This document shows positions 32,903 through 43,813 of a stretch of DNA of 64,000 bases, in pieces (position 1 is the first letter of the stretch; each line of letters starts with the position of its first letter). The notes under the pieces were generated by a model, which was given only the letters and a program-made list of their open reading frames with translations, made no database searches and was not told the DNA's origin. This DNA is from Galeruca laticollis. Lineage: Eukaryota; Arthropoda; Insecta; Coleoptera; Chrysomelidae. The position numbers and the translations under genes are program-made. The stretch covers positions 61,734,222 through 61,798,221 of the forward strand of contig OY998179.1 in the NCBI GenBank assembly GCA_963921935.1, given 5' to 3'.

Positions 32903-34191
32903 TTATTGAATTTTGCTTATAAGCGCCGTGAGTATTTTTAGAACCATGCTGTTCTGTTGAATTATTTGTTGGAACATGCCTTTGAATTCTTCCAGAAATT
33001 TGTTCATAGTGTCATTTATGTTAGATTGTTGATGTCTGCTATGATTTGTCGCTTGTTCATAGGTTCTAGGATGCTGCTGTTGCTGCTGCTGTGGTTGTTG
33101 TATGTATGGCCTTTGCATGGAACTGTTCGATGCGGTGTTTGCAATGTGTTGAATATTTAGTCGATTGTTTGGTTTGAACAGTTTTTGGTGGAATTCGCAG
33201 CCTTGGTTATTAGCAGGATGAGCACCATCGTATAAGGCACGCCTGACTGGGGTGTTTTTTGCACACTGCTGTATTATGTGATCCGCCGCATTTGACATAT
33301 ACATATGGTTTGTTGTAGTATGTTCTCGAATGACCATATTGCTGACATCTCATACATTGTATGATACCATTACTCGTTCTGGATGGTTCTACTTGGATAG
33401 CTCTATTTTGCAAATTTGTTAGTTTATATATGCCTCTGTTGTTGTTTGCTGGTTTTAAGTCAACACAGAACAGATTAAGAGGTTCTTTTGTTGCTCTACT
33501 TCGACCGTTCATTATGTTTCTAATCTTGTGTCCACTACTTGCTAGTTCCTCGGAGATTTTTTTGATATCTGTTGAGTGATGCAAGTGTTTGATCACAATT
33601 CTAAAGGCATGTTCCTCATTGGGTTGGAATGTGTGGTGTACCACATTACTGTCTCATACATTTTATAATATTTCTATATGTTTCCGGTGTATTACAGTTT
33701 ATTTTTATTGTGTTGTCTGCTAGGCATTTCGTGATATACTGTTTGTTTTCAGCTATAGTTTTAAATTTATTTATCATTTCAATGTAGTTTATTACCCCGT
33801 AGATAAATATTGAGGGTGGTTTAGGTATTTTGTTCTCTACATCTTCCTTTTGGCTGGTATCTTGATTTGGTTCACTTAAGCGGCTGAATATCTTGTTTGT
33901 TTCTGTCTGTTGCGAGGTATTTACTCTTATTTTCTTTTTTTTTGTGTTTCTGTCTTTAATCGTCTGCCATGGATTTTCCGTTGTTGCATCGATTCCGTTA
34001 TCATCAAATCCCAAGAATTTCTCATCACTGGTAGATGACACTCTGTGTGAGTATTGGTTTTCATTAGGTGCTCGTTGACAATTGTTGTTTGCATTTTCAG
34101 TACTGTTGCTGGTATACTGGGTATTGTTGTTGGCATAATGAGCACTGTTGCTGGCCTGGCTAATGACATAATGAGGATGTGTCATATACAA
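32903..34191 (-). pseudogene. Jockey ORF1 (gag-like, PRE_C2HC and zinc knuckle)
   Basis: Three overlapping frames: N-terminus 34191-33646 (Asn-rich, then FIYGVINYIEMINKFKT), middle 33644-33210 (HHSTDIKKISEELASSGHKI, the PRE_C2HC domain, then CMRCQQYGHSRTYYN), and a Gln-rich C-terminus 33337-32903 (poly-Q near 33080). Zinc-knuckle cysteines are partly mutated (YVKCGGSHNTAVC is kept). A stop near 33646 and a frameshift near 33230 break it. Confidence 0.85.
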
Positions 34192-34199
34192 ATTACTAT

Positions 34200-34910
34200 C
34201 GCATGCTATTGGCTATCCAACTGACCTCAGTTACTACATATACTACAGATTCATATCCACTGATTTTTCATTCCAAAAATTCTCAATCCAACAAATCTTT
34301 TTCGCGTAATAGATAACTGGATAGTGGACAATCTGACATAGTCAGCGTCACATTTAGAATCTCTGTATAAGAAAAACTTCTGGACTCGAAAATATTTTCT
34401 TCTTATGATTTTGTTACACTATAAAATATTTTGTTATATTCTCAAAAGATCACGCCAAAGTAAATCGAACCATCCTTATCCTTGTTGGTCACTACAACGT
34501 ACTTTCATCAGTACGCAAATGTCATTCAGAAATGAACTCGATTCCGAAGAAATAAACACAATGTTACGTTAAATTTCTGAATAGACAGCAATTTAGTAAG
34601 ACTAAAGTAGAAGTAATTTATGCATGGGAACGCATCTGTAGTCGTTGTTTAACAACTAAACGAGTATTAACCTGGACTACGGTTTGCATATTTTAAAGTG
34701 GCGATTTATTTGTGTAGTGGCAAATATTGAAAGTTGTTCATTCGCATCTAATATATTAATTTCTTATAGAATAATTCCATTAGATGAATTAATAATGTTG
34801 TTTTTAAATCGGTGGCGCACACATTAATAGATTTTTATTTCGGAAAATATAATTGTGAGATTCAATTTACAGTAATTGTCTAGAACTGAAGCTTTTCTGA
34901 ATAGTCGAAA
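34200..34910. other. No recognised feature
   Basis: The first part may be 5' UTR of the Jockey-like LINE. No gene seen. Confidence 0.4.
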
Positions 34911-34911
34911 T

Positions 34912-35432
34912 ACTACCAAAACTGCCCTCTACTGATGTCAGGAAAACTTTGCGACATGTACACATCTCAAGTGACTCTAGAAAGAATAAAATTTCCATTT
35001 AATAAACAATTGAAGTCATGTAATTTAAATCACAAAATTTTTTGAAATCACGTAAAATACCATGTCGTTTATTAAATTTATCCAACTTTTTCTATTTTCA
35101 ATTGATACTTACAAAGAAACATTCTTCCAAATAATTCTCAATTTATTTAATGAAATTTATTCAGATACAATATCTATATATACATAGTTATTTTCCAACT
35201 AATTTTAAGCTGTTCTAAAAAATCATTTGGCAAGATAAAAATTTATAAGACCCCAATTTTTGGTGTAAGGGTGCAAAACCAAAAATTTGGCCTTATAAAT
35301 TAAAAAAAATTTTGATTTAAATATCATTACTTCAATTGTTTATTAAATGTATATTTCATTATTTCTAGACTCACTTGAGATGTATATATGGCGCAAAGTT
35401 TTACTGACATTCGTAGATGGCAGCTTTGGTAG
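34912..35432. repeat. Foldback MITE, ~520 bp
   Basis: Arms of about 135 bp: 34912-35045 (ACTACCAAAACTGCCCTCTA, AACTTTGCG, CATCTCAAGTGACTCTAGAA) and its inverted copy 35300-35432. The centre has a second small hairpin (ATTTATAAG...CTTATAAAT, about 35239-35305). No coding capacity. Confidence 0.85.
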
Positions 35433-35439
35433 CATTACA

Positions 35440-36310
35440 ATTATTTTTGTAGTTTAATGTTTTGTTCATTTAGTGATTCGTTTTTTACATGTGACATTGA
35501 TATACTCAATCGAAAAGAGTAGTAGTTATTATAAAACCAATAATGGGGGGCAATCTGAGTTAAATAAGAATAATGGATTTTTACTTTTAAATCAACAAAA
35601 ACCAGCATGAATATTTTTATATATTCACTACACAGGTAGACAACAGAAAACAATTATTTCTATTCACTAATTAAAGTGTAAATTAATTTCCAAAGAATAT
35701 AAAGCAAACAAAAGATTTTAATAAATACAAAAAAATTATACATGATGTTCTCATAAAACTGGAACCATATACCTAGTATTGAGGAATGCATGTTTGTTAC
35801 TCTGTATCTACTCTTAAAGCTTGACTTTTTGTTCCGTTATGTTACTATAACTTTGTCGGGATGGATTAAAATAAGTACGAGTATTATCATTATATTATAT
35901 ACTATCGGAGTAACCAAAATAATAAATTGAGATTTTGTTACCTAGGTGTTATGTGTTGACCAGCGTGTATGATATTTTTCCTTGCAATAGTGCATCTACG
36001 GATTGTTACTTTTTTGTAATATTTCCGTCTTCTTATTTCCTCACTTGTTTCATCTACAAGTAAATAAATAAAAACAATATTATTAAATTAAGGTACAAAG
36101 CCATAAGAAATATACCTACATAATACCACAATATTAAATTATGAATAAAATAATATAATGCAGTTTTTTTAATAATTTTTAATGTTATTACCACTTTGAT
36201 ATTTTTACTTTTAAACCAGTAGATGTATACTATAAAATATTTTAAATTAGAGAGTATCGTCTTTATACGTTTTTAAAATTTATTATTTTTAAGATAACTA
36301 TCACTAACAT
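35440..36310. other. No recognised feature
   Basis: AT-rich; no gene or repeat recognised. May include 3' sequence of Gypsy copy 1 on the minus strand. Confidence 0.4.
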
Positions 36311-36315
36311 ATGTC

Positions 36316-37213
36316 TTAAGTTTTTACCTGAACTTTTAAATATTCTGCCTGCTTTACTACTCTACCCGAGCAAGTGACATTTGTATCCTTATTTGTTACC
36401 ATTAGTGGTGATTCTATATTTTTAAGTACCATATTCGGTCTCAATCCCTCACTAGATTGTGCCTTTAGGCTGTATAGTGTGGGTTCTATAATTGTTTCTT
36501 CAGTAGAGCAACTATTAGGATAATCAAATATCTCTTTTCTTACTTGAAAATTATTACTACCTGATTTAATCAAAGCTTTCCTATTTCTTTCTACCTTTCG
36601 ACCTTCTTTTAACATTACTTTATATGATCTAGGTTTATTATTTATATCAATTACTTTCTCTTTGGGCATAGGACTTCCTTCACTGTTGGGATAATTTTTC
36701 ACTACTACTACTAGATCTTCCCGATGTCACTTTCTCAACTCCCTTTTATTATGATCATAAAATTATTTTTGTTGGCCTGCTTTTTCCTCTAATTTGCTTG
36801 TAGTTTGTGAATAATCTCTATTATTTTGGTTAAACACTGACAAAACCCCTTGAATTTTCCTACCATATAATTCAGATGGTGAACGAGAATTATTTATAAC
36901 TGGTATATTTCTTAACTCTAACAAAGCTAAATACATATCTTTTTTATCTAAATCTGCATTTTTTAATATATTTTTGACAGTTTGTACTGCTCTTTCAGCT
37001 AAACCAATGGATTGTTGATAATACGGACTACTTGTTTTGTGACTAAAGTTCCACGCTTTTGCAAACTGTTTAAATTTACTATTTACATAATTTGTACCTT
37101 GATCGGTATAAGTGAAGGAATGCCATGCCTTGCAAAAGTTGACTTTCACCTGTTAATCATAGTACCTGCTGATAACGAACTAAGCTGTGCTATATCTACA
37201 AACTTTTTGTAGA
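36316..37213 (-). pseudogene. Gypsy copy 1 integrase, C-terminal part
   Basis: Minus strand: FVDIAQLSSLSAG (about 37190), YTDQGTNYVNSKFKQF (second catalytic Asp), SIGLAERAVQTVKNILK (catalytic Glu), then a C-terminal tail with YKVMLKEGRKVERNRKALI (36620-36560). The frame breaks near 37145 and 36760. The first part of the same integrase is at 52573-53215; Gypsy copy 2 lies between. Confidence 0.85.
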
Positions 37214-37217
37214 ATAA

Positions 37218-37666
37218 TGTTACGAAACAGCACACTGGTATAGTCCCTAAATCCGACTCTGTCTAAGCCAGGTATAAAAGTTAAAATTATGGCGAATACG
37301 CAGGGTGTTTTTTAATAACTGTTTACGACTATCTTATCTAAACATTGTTTTTGTGAGAACCAATTGTTTTTGTGTGAGTAAGCCGCAGTCCGGAATTTTC
37401 TATTAAAAAAGCACTAATATAAATAAAGGACCGATGAGCGGAGGAGGATAGTTGATAATTTGACATCGTGAGTTAAATGAGTGAATAAGCGAATATAAAT
37501 CAGTTTAAGTGTTTATATAAATTAGTTTAAGTGAATATACTGAGTATATATAAATTAAGTGTTAGTGATTAGTTTAGTGTTGAAATAAATTAAGTAAGTG
37601 AACCTACAGTGTGTTTAAAATTTACCACACCCGTTTACTGTTTAAATAAATTAGAAAAACATTACA
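37218..37666 (+). repeat. Left LTR of Gypsy copy 2 (449 bp)
   Basis: TGTTACGAAACAGCACACTG to AGAAAAACATTACA. Compared with the right LTR it has several substitutions and lacks a block of about 24 bp present near 50328. Confidence 0.93.
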
Positions 37667-37710
37667 TTGGTGTCAGGTGTGGAGTAATATAAATAAATTG
37701 CTACGTAAAA

Positions 37711-38902
37711 ATGGCCAAGAGACAAGAAAAGTGAATTAGTAGAAAGACTTGAAGTGGCACTGGAAAATGACGGCTTTGATCCAGAAACCGTTTTATTTAC
37801 TGACGAGGCTTCCACCTTAATCTCGTCTATTTCTGCTAATATTTTTGCTAACATGGACGAGAAGATTTCTGCCATGGAAGAGAACATGGACGAGAAGATT
37901 TCTACTATGAAGAACGACATTTCTGCTAACGTGAACGAGAAGATTTCTGCCATGGAAGAGAACATGGACGAGAAGATTTCTGCTATGAAGAACGACATTT
38001 CTGTTAATATGGACGAGAAGATTTCTACTTTGAAGAATGATATATCTGCCGATATCTTATTAATGAAAAACGACATTGCCGCTGACATTGAAAATGAAAT
38101 TTCGTCTCTAAAATCTGAAATCGAGGATAAGATGTCAACTATGGACGAGAAAATCGAGAATAAAATGTCAACGATGAACGAGAAAATCGGGAATAAGATT
38201 ACAACGATAGACGAGAAAATCAAGGAGTTAGAGGAAAAGATTGCCGATTCAAGAACGCGAGGCACGCCAGAGGAAGAAAAGAAGACCGAGCAAACGAAAC
38301 CTTGCAAGCCAGAAACACTACATAAGTTTGAAGACATTGGCAGTTTTACCCGAGTCAAGGCCTCAACGTTCGATGGATAAATGTCGTGGACCAATTATGT
38401 GAAACAATTTGAAGCAGCCGCTAGAGTGAATAATTGGTCCGATAGAGACAAGGCAGTGAACTTAACTATCGCGCTTCGGGGAGATGCCTGAGATGTACTT
38501 CAGACGATACCTCTGGAAGAAACGGATGATTTCGAGCAGCTGAAGAAGAGGTTGGACATGCGATATCGTCACGAACATCTTGAACATTTGTACCAATCCC
38601 AGCTGAAGAACCGAAGGCGGAAACGTGACGAATCCCTTCAAGAGTATGGAATGGATATTGCACGACTAGTTCGATTCGCTTATCCATCAGCACCAGATAA
38701 CATGATGGAATGTTTAGGCATCCAGGCCTTTATTGACGGCTTATGTGACCACGATATGGAAAAGACGCTTCGATTAGCTCATCCTAAAATATTGGTGGAT
38801 GCATTGACTGCTGCTCTTGAATATGAAGCAGCCACGATGGCTTCGGGTTACAACAAAGGTAGGACCATACAGGAAGAAGGTGACGATGACAAGACTTGAC
38901 CA
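37711..38902 (+). pseudogene. Gypsy copy 2 gag with coiled-coil repeats
   Basis: ATG at 37711, then an early frameshift near 37730. The main frame 37754-38380 is filled with repeats of the form MDEKISAMKND, predicted coiled coil (about residues 30-170). After a stop at 38380 it continues as a retrotransposon gag (FEAAARVNNWSDREKAVNL at 38410, LKKRLDMRY, RRRKRDESLQEYGMDIARLV). Gag forms the particle. Two or more stops make the copy defective. Confidence 0.85.
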
Positions 38903-39240
38903 GATCGTCAACTAGTTGAAAGGTATTGTAGACAAGAAGCCGAAGAAAATCAGGTGCTGTAATTGTGGCAAGCTAGAGCATGCACGCAGTTCGTGTAAGC
39001 ATCCTACGACTCCTGCAAACCAAGAACCTCTTAAATGCAAAGCAGCCAAGAAAAGCTCGCAGTACAACAAAGGTGGGACCATGCAAGTAGAAGATGACGA
39101 TGACGAACTTGACCAAATCGTCAACTTGTTGAAAGGTATGGCAAACAAGATGCCCAAGAAGATGAAATGCCGGGAGTGTGGCGAGCTAGAGCACGTACGC
39201 AGTCCGTCTAAACGCCCCAAGATTCCTGTAATCCATGAAC
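38849..39240 (+). repeat. Tandem duplication of the gag zinc-knuckle block
   Basis: Two copies about 216 bp apart (38849-39021 and 39065-39234) each read NKGxT, an acidic run, LDQIVN, a Lys-rich stretch and a CCHC-type knuckle. The first keeps C-x2-C-x4-H-x4-C (CNCGKLEHARSSC); the second has lost its last Cys (CRECGELEHVRSPS). Confidence 0.85.
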
Positions 39241-39289
39241 TCCAGTCACAGGGGAAATCAGACAGGGGTGAACATCCAGCTGATGTGAA

Positions 39290-40610
39290 TCACCGAAAAG
39301 CCAACCCTTTGCCTAGACGGTCATGCTCTTTAGACTATTCTCAATGCAACCAGTCGAAATCTAAGGAAGTTGCAGTTTCAAGAATTACAGTAATCAACGA
39401 GGAATGGTCACCCACCAGGATCAGAGAATATCAGGAGAATGATCCTCACCTGAAGATGATCCGGCAATGGAAGAAAGAGAATCGGCGACCTACCTGGCAA
39501 GAAGTGTCGAAATTTTCACCGAAACTCAAGACGTATTGGGCTCAGTGGTACTCTCTTGTCCTGGAAGAAGGGGGCTGTTAAAAAGAGTCCTTGAAAACGA
39601 TGATGGTTCTGAGATGAGGAGACAGCTAGTTATCCCGAGAACAAGAGTAGCTGAAGTACTAAAGAAGTTACACGACAGTCCATCGGGAGGTCATCTGAGA
39701 GTGAAGAAAACCCTTCAGCGAGTCCGTGAAAGGTTTCATTGGATGAACAGCTCCGACGATGTGAAGGACTGTTCTACCGACGACAGAAAATGGTAGCAAA
39801 TACATACTGGTTGTAATGGATTATTTCACAAAGTGGGTGGAAATTCACGCTATTCCGAACCAAGAGGCCAAACTATCGCGGCTGTATTGGTGAAAGAATT
39901 CTTCAGCCGATATGGAGTGCCCTTGGAAGTCCACAGTTACCAGGGAAGAAATTTTGAAAGCCATCTATTACAGGAGATTTGCGACAAGCCTGGGAATGAA
40001 GGGGACCAGGACAACAGCATTACATCCACAGTCAGATGGAATCGTCGAGAGAATGGACAGGACTATTGGAAAATACCTGTCCAAAGTAGTATCCAGTCAT
40101 CAGAGAGATTGGGACCAATATCTTTCCCTATTCGCATTGGCTTATCGATCTGCCGTCAATGAGTCCACGGGCGAAACACCGGCGAAAATCCCGTTTGGAC
40201 GTGGAATGAGGCTTCCTTGTGACCTGGAATTTGGCTGTCGGCCTGGAGAAGATCTAGCAGGCGAAGACTACGTGATCCAATTGAGAAGAAGGCTGGACGA
40301 TATTCATGAATTAGTTCGAACAAATCTTTAAGTTGCCAGCGACAGAATGAAAAGTCGGTACGACACGCAGGCCACAGAAGGCGGTTTTGAATAAGGGGAC
40401 AAAGTATGGTTACATAACCCGACGAGGAGAAAAGGATTTTCTCCAAAATTACAAAAATCCTGGGAAGGTCCATACATAATCAAGAAAAGGATCAAGTATG
40501 TTATATATCGCATAAGCAAGATCCCCAACGGAAAACCAAAAGTAGTTCACCAAAACCGACTAGCGTCATTCGAAGGAGACCATGACCTAGAGGAAGGAAT
40601 AAACCTTATT
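39290..40610 (+). pseudogene. Gypsy copy 2 RNase H tail and integrase
   Basis: It starts with a remnant of the sequence that follows RNase H (NPLPRRSCSLDYSQC), directly after gag, so protease and RT are gone. The integrase zinc domain has its two His (LHDSPSGGHLRV) but breaks after one Cys (39775). Core: first Asp near 39818 (VVMDYFTKW, frame shifted); the second catalytic Asp is replaced by Tyr (SYQGRNFES); the Glu remains in GIVERMDRTI (40040). Frame 39912-40331 covers the core end. A GDKVWLH-type C-terminal domain follows at 40398-40560. Confidence 0.85.
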
Positions 40611-40616
40611 CAAGAT

Positions 40617-41069
40617 GTGTCTGACCCTACCTTCGATGAATTTATGGGCGCGTATGGAGGTACCGGGAAAGCTAGATATGGAGTCACTTCGGAACAACAA
40701 GTTTTGTTCACTCCCCCGGAAGATTATTCACTGGCATACAACATTCCCGCCCGTATCACGAACGCACGAGGGTTGGTAACCGTCTTCCGAAAGAAGTTCG
40801 GGCAATTAGAAAAACTTGAAGACCAGATTCCAGCCCCTGGCAAGACACTGAAACTGAAACATAATTCGCGGTACGTCTTCTACGTGGTAACTAAAAATTA
40901 ATTTCAAGATCTATCTACCTACCGCGATGTGTGGGAAGCACTTCGAAACCTACGAGACCATGTGTTAGAATCCAGCGTGAAGAAACTGGCTATGCCTAAG
41001 ATAGCGAGTAACCAGTTGGATTGGCGAGTTATCAGGAACATGGTAGAGATTATCTTTCGAGATACCGGT
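40617..41069 (+). pseudogene. Gypsy copy 2 extra tail: macro-domain-like segment
   Basis: It continues the integrase frame. EDYSLAYNIPARITNARG is followed by VFRKKFGQLEKLEDQ, RYVFYVVTKN, a stop at 40899, then STYRDVWEALRNLRDH, LAMPKIASNQLDW and VEIIFRDTG. This order (phosphate loop followed by FKKKFG, R/Y-Y-LxTK, MPKIGxGLD) is that of macro domains of the OARD1/TARG1 type, which bind or hydrolyse ADP-ribose. The glycines before LD are lost (ASNQLD). The BEL inserted after 41069; the frame resumes at 50018. Assignment is by eye. Confidence 0.65.
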
Positions 41070-41710
41070 TGTAGGAATTTCCCATAAATTCCTACAATGG
41101 ATCTTAATTTAACATTAAGCGAAAGGTTCGAAGTTTAAATCTCCGCGCCTTTTATTCATGTTCACGGAACCAATTGGTACCTCCCGCGCCATAAGCCGCA
41201 AAATTACCGCCAACGAAAGGCAATCAGTAGTCTTGGCTCACCTCTTGTGACGATATGATCAAGTGTTGATTCATTGGTTTAAATACATACCTAATTTCGT
41301 TTATCAATTTAATGTAACTGCAACAAATGAGAGTGTAAATATGACGTGAAGTGCTTTTCCGACATTGGTCGGTGAATTTCTGTATTGTAAGTACTATTTT
41401 TATTAAAAATTATTGTTTGAATTCGCATGGTCGCCTAGACCGGTTCAACGGTAGTTTAGCGCTGTTGCCGTATCCAATACTAAAGTTTGGTACTTCGTTC
41501 TTGTAAGAATTCAAATAGAGGGATTGTGAGTGAGCCGTATTTTTATTACTCCTTTATTCTCAACGACAATTTCAGCGTTCCCGTCAACAAAAGGTTGGCG
41601 AGTCTTCTTGTTTTAAAATACTCAAAAACATGTCGGGAAGGAAAGGATCAACCAACTAAACTTAGAGGAACCAGCCAAATATCGCTAAGGCGAATTTCCC
41701 TTCTCGTACA
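41070..41710 (+). repeat. Left LTR of BEL/Pao element
   Basis: 641 bp. It begins TGTAGGAATTTCCC and ends TCTCGTACA. A short inverted repeat (GGAATTTCCCATAAATTCC) lies at its start. Confidence 0.96.
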
Positions 41711-42195
41711 TAGTTTTTATTGGTCCTTCGAGCCGGATGTAGTCTGTCAATTTGACATATCCATTTTTGCCTCTGCAGCAACTTGATATATCCATTTCCG
41801 CCTTTGCGGCAATTTGATTTCTTGGGTCTGTCTGAACCCTATTCTTCTTTTCTCTAATAAACATTCCAAAAAGTTGTTCATTAGACTCTCGTGAGGGCTG
41901 AGAAACTGTAAAAAATAAATACTGAAACAGTGATATGTATATAAGTGCGATTTGATTGCTCGGGAAATTAAAGACAGTCCGGCAACAGCGCGCGAAGCGA
42001 GTTCTGAATCTAGAATGGTCAACTGCTGGCCGTTTTTACTTCAACGACACCTCGCTCAAGGGGGGTGTATAGGATTAGGAGCCGGTTTGGAAGTGTTTAT
42101 AAACAGCATATTTTGAAGAAACTAGTGTTTATTTACATGTCGGGTTTTTGTTACCTCAATAATACATGGTATAATAAATACATCGTTAAGTTTGA

Positions 42196-43640
42196 GGATA
42201 TTTAATTAATGTATTTAGTTATATTTAGGTACATTTTCTTGCACTGTTAAAAGTAATTTACAGTTTTCTAAATATTAGATATTTTGTTTATCAATTATCA
42301 ATGTGCGTTTACATGCAATTTTAGTACCCTGTGAAAAATAAATCACAGTATTTTCTTCATTATTACTTTGGATATTTAATTAGTGTATTTAGTTATATCT
42401 AGGTACATTTTCTTACACTGTTAAAAGTAATTTACAGTTTTCTAAATATTAGATATTTTGTTTATCAATTATCTATGTGCGTTTATATGCATTTTTAGTA
42501 CACTGTGAAAAATAAATCACAGTATTTTCTTCATTATTACTTTGGATATTTAATTAGTGTATTTAGTTATAAGTAGGTACATTTTCCTACACTGTTAAAA
42601 ATAATTTACAATTTTCTCAATATTAGATATTTTGATTATGTATCTCAATATTGTTTATCTTTTTCCGTTCACATGCAATTTTAGTACTCTGTGAAAAATA
42701 AATCACAGTATTTTCTTCATTATTACTATGAATATTTAATTAGTGTATTTAGTTATATCTAGGTACATTTTCTTACACTGTTAAAAGTAATTTACAGTTT
42801 TCTAAATATTAGATATTTTGTTTATCAATTATCTATTTGCGTTTACATGCATTTTAGTACACTGTGAAAAATAAATCACAGTATTTTCTTCATTATTACT
42901 TTGGATATTTAATTAGTGTATTTAGTTATATCTAGGTACATTTTCTTACACTGTTAAAAGTAATTTACAGTTTTCTAAATATTAGATATTTTGTTTATCA
43001 ATTATCTATTTGCGTTTATATGCATTTTTAGTACACTGTGAAAAATAAATCACAGTATTTTCTTCATTATTACTTTGGATATTTAATTAGTGTATTTAGT
43101 TATAAGTAGGTACATTTTCCTACACTGTTAAAAATAATTTACAATTTTCTCAATATCAGATATTTTGATTATGTATCTCAATATTGTTTATCTTTTTTCG
43201 TTCAAGTGCAATTTTAGTACACTGTGAAAAATAAATCACAGTATTTTCTTCATTATTACTTTGAATATTCAATTAGTGTATTTAGTTATAAGTAGGTACA
43301 TTTTCTTACACTGTTAAAAGTAATTTACAGTTTCCTAAATATTAGATATTTTGTTTATCAATTATCAATGTGCGTTTATATGCATTTTTAGTACACTGTG
43401 AAAAATAAATCACAGTATTTTCTTCATTATTACTTTGGATATTTAATTAGTGTATTTAGTTATATTTAGGTACATTTTCTTACACTGTTAAAAATAATTT
43501 ACAGTTTTCTCAATGTTTGATATTTTGTTTATTAATCTCAATATTGATTATCTATTTGCGTTTACATGCATTCTAGTACACTGTGAAAAATAATTCACTG
43601 TAATTTCTTCTTTATTATTTTGAATATTAATACCGTATTT
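42196..43640 (+). repeat. Tandem repeats in the BEL leader, 172-187 bp units
   Basis: Eight and a part units starting GRATATTTAATTAGTGTATT at about 42196, 42370, 42544, 42730, 42903, 43077, 43263, 43437 and 43622. Spacings are 174, 174, 186, 173, 174, 186, 174, 185. The long units share TTGATTATGTATCTCAATAT, the short ones TTGTTTATCAATTATC, giving a short-short-long pattern repeated. Confidence 0.93.
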
Positions 43641-43813
43641 GGTTATAAGTAGGTTATAAGTAGGTAGGTATTTTCTTACAATGTTAAACTAATTTTCAGT
43701 AATTTGCATGCTATTGAAATACTTATCGCATTGATTGGAAAAGCTTTGTCTATTCGGTTATTCCATATATTGTAAAAATTTACTCGCTACTTTAGAAGCT
43801 TATTTTAATTCAG

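Larger units (their letters stand above)
32075..34191 (-). mobile_element. Jockey-like LINE, 5' part (ORF1 and endonuclease)
   Basis: Minus strand: ORF1 gag (34191-32903) followed by the start of ORF2 with an APE-type endonuclease (about 32900-32250) and the linker before RT (to 32075). RT and 3' end are missing, which is unusual for LINE copies (normally 5' truncated) and points to a later deletion or insertion at the 32062 junction. Confidence 0.85.

Noticed and set aside
37218..37666. CAGGGTGTT inside the Gypsy LTR (about 37301) as a mariner end
   Set aside because: No inverted partner or TA duplication; the word is part of the LTR and is present in both copies.
37651..38394. 247-codon open frame on the minus strand
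   Set aside because: It is the antisense of the repetitive gag coiled-coil; its Ser/Phe/Ile-rich repeats only mirror MDEKIS codons.
42196..43640. Regular spacing suggested a CRISPR-like array
   Set aside because: Units are 172-187 bp and contiguous, without short repeats and unique spacers, and lie inside a retrotransposon leader.
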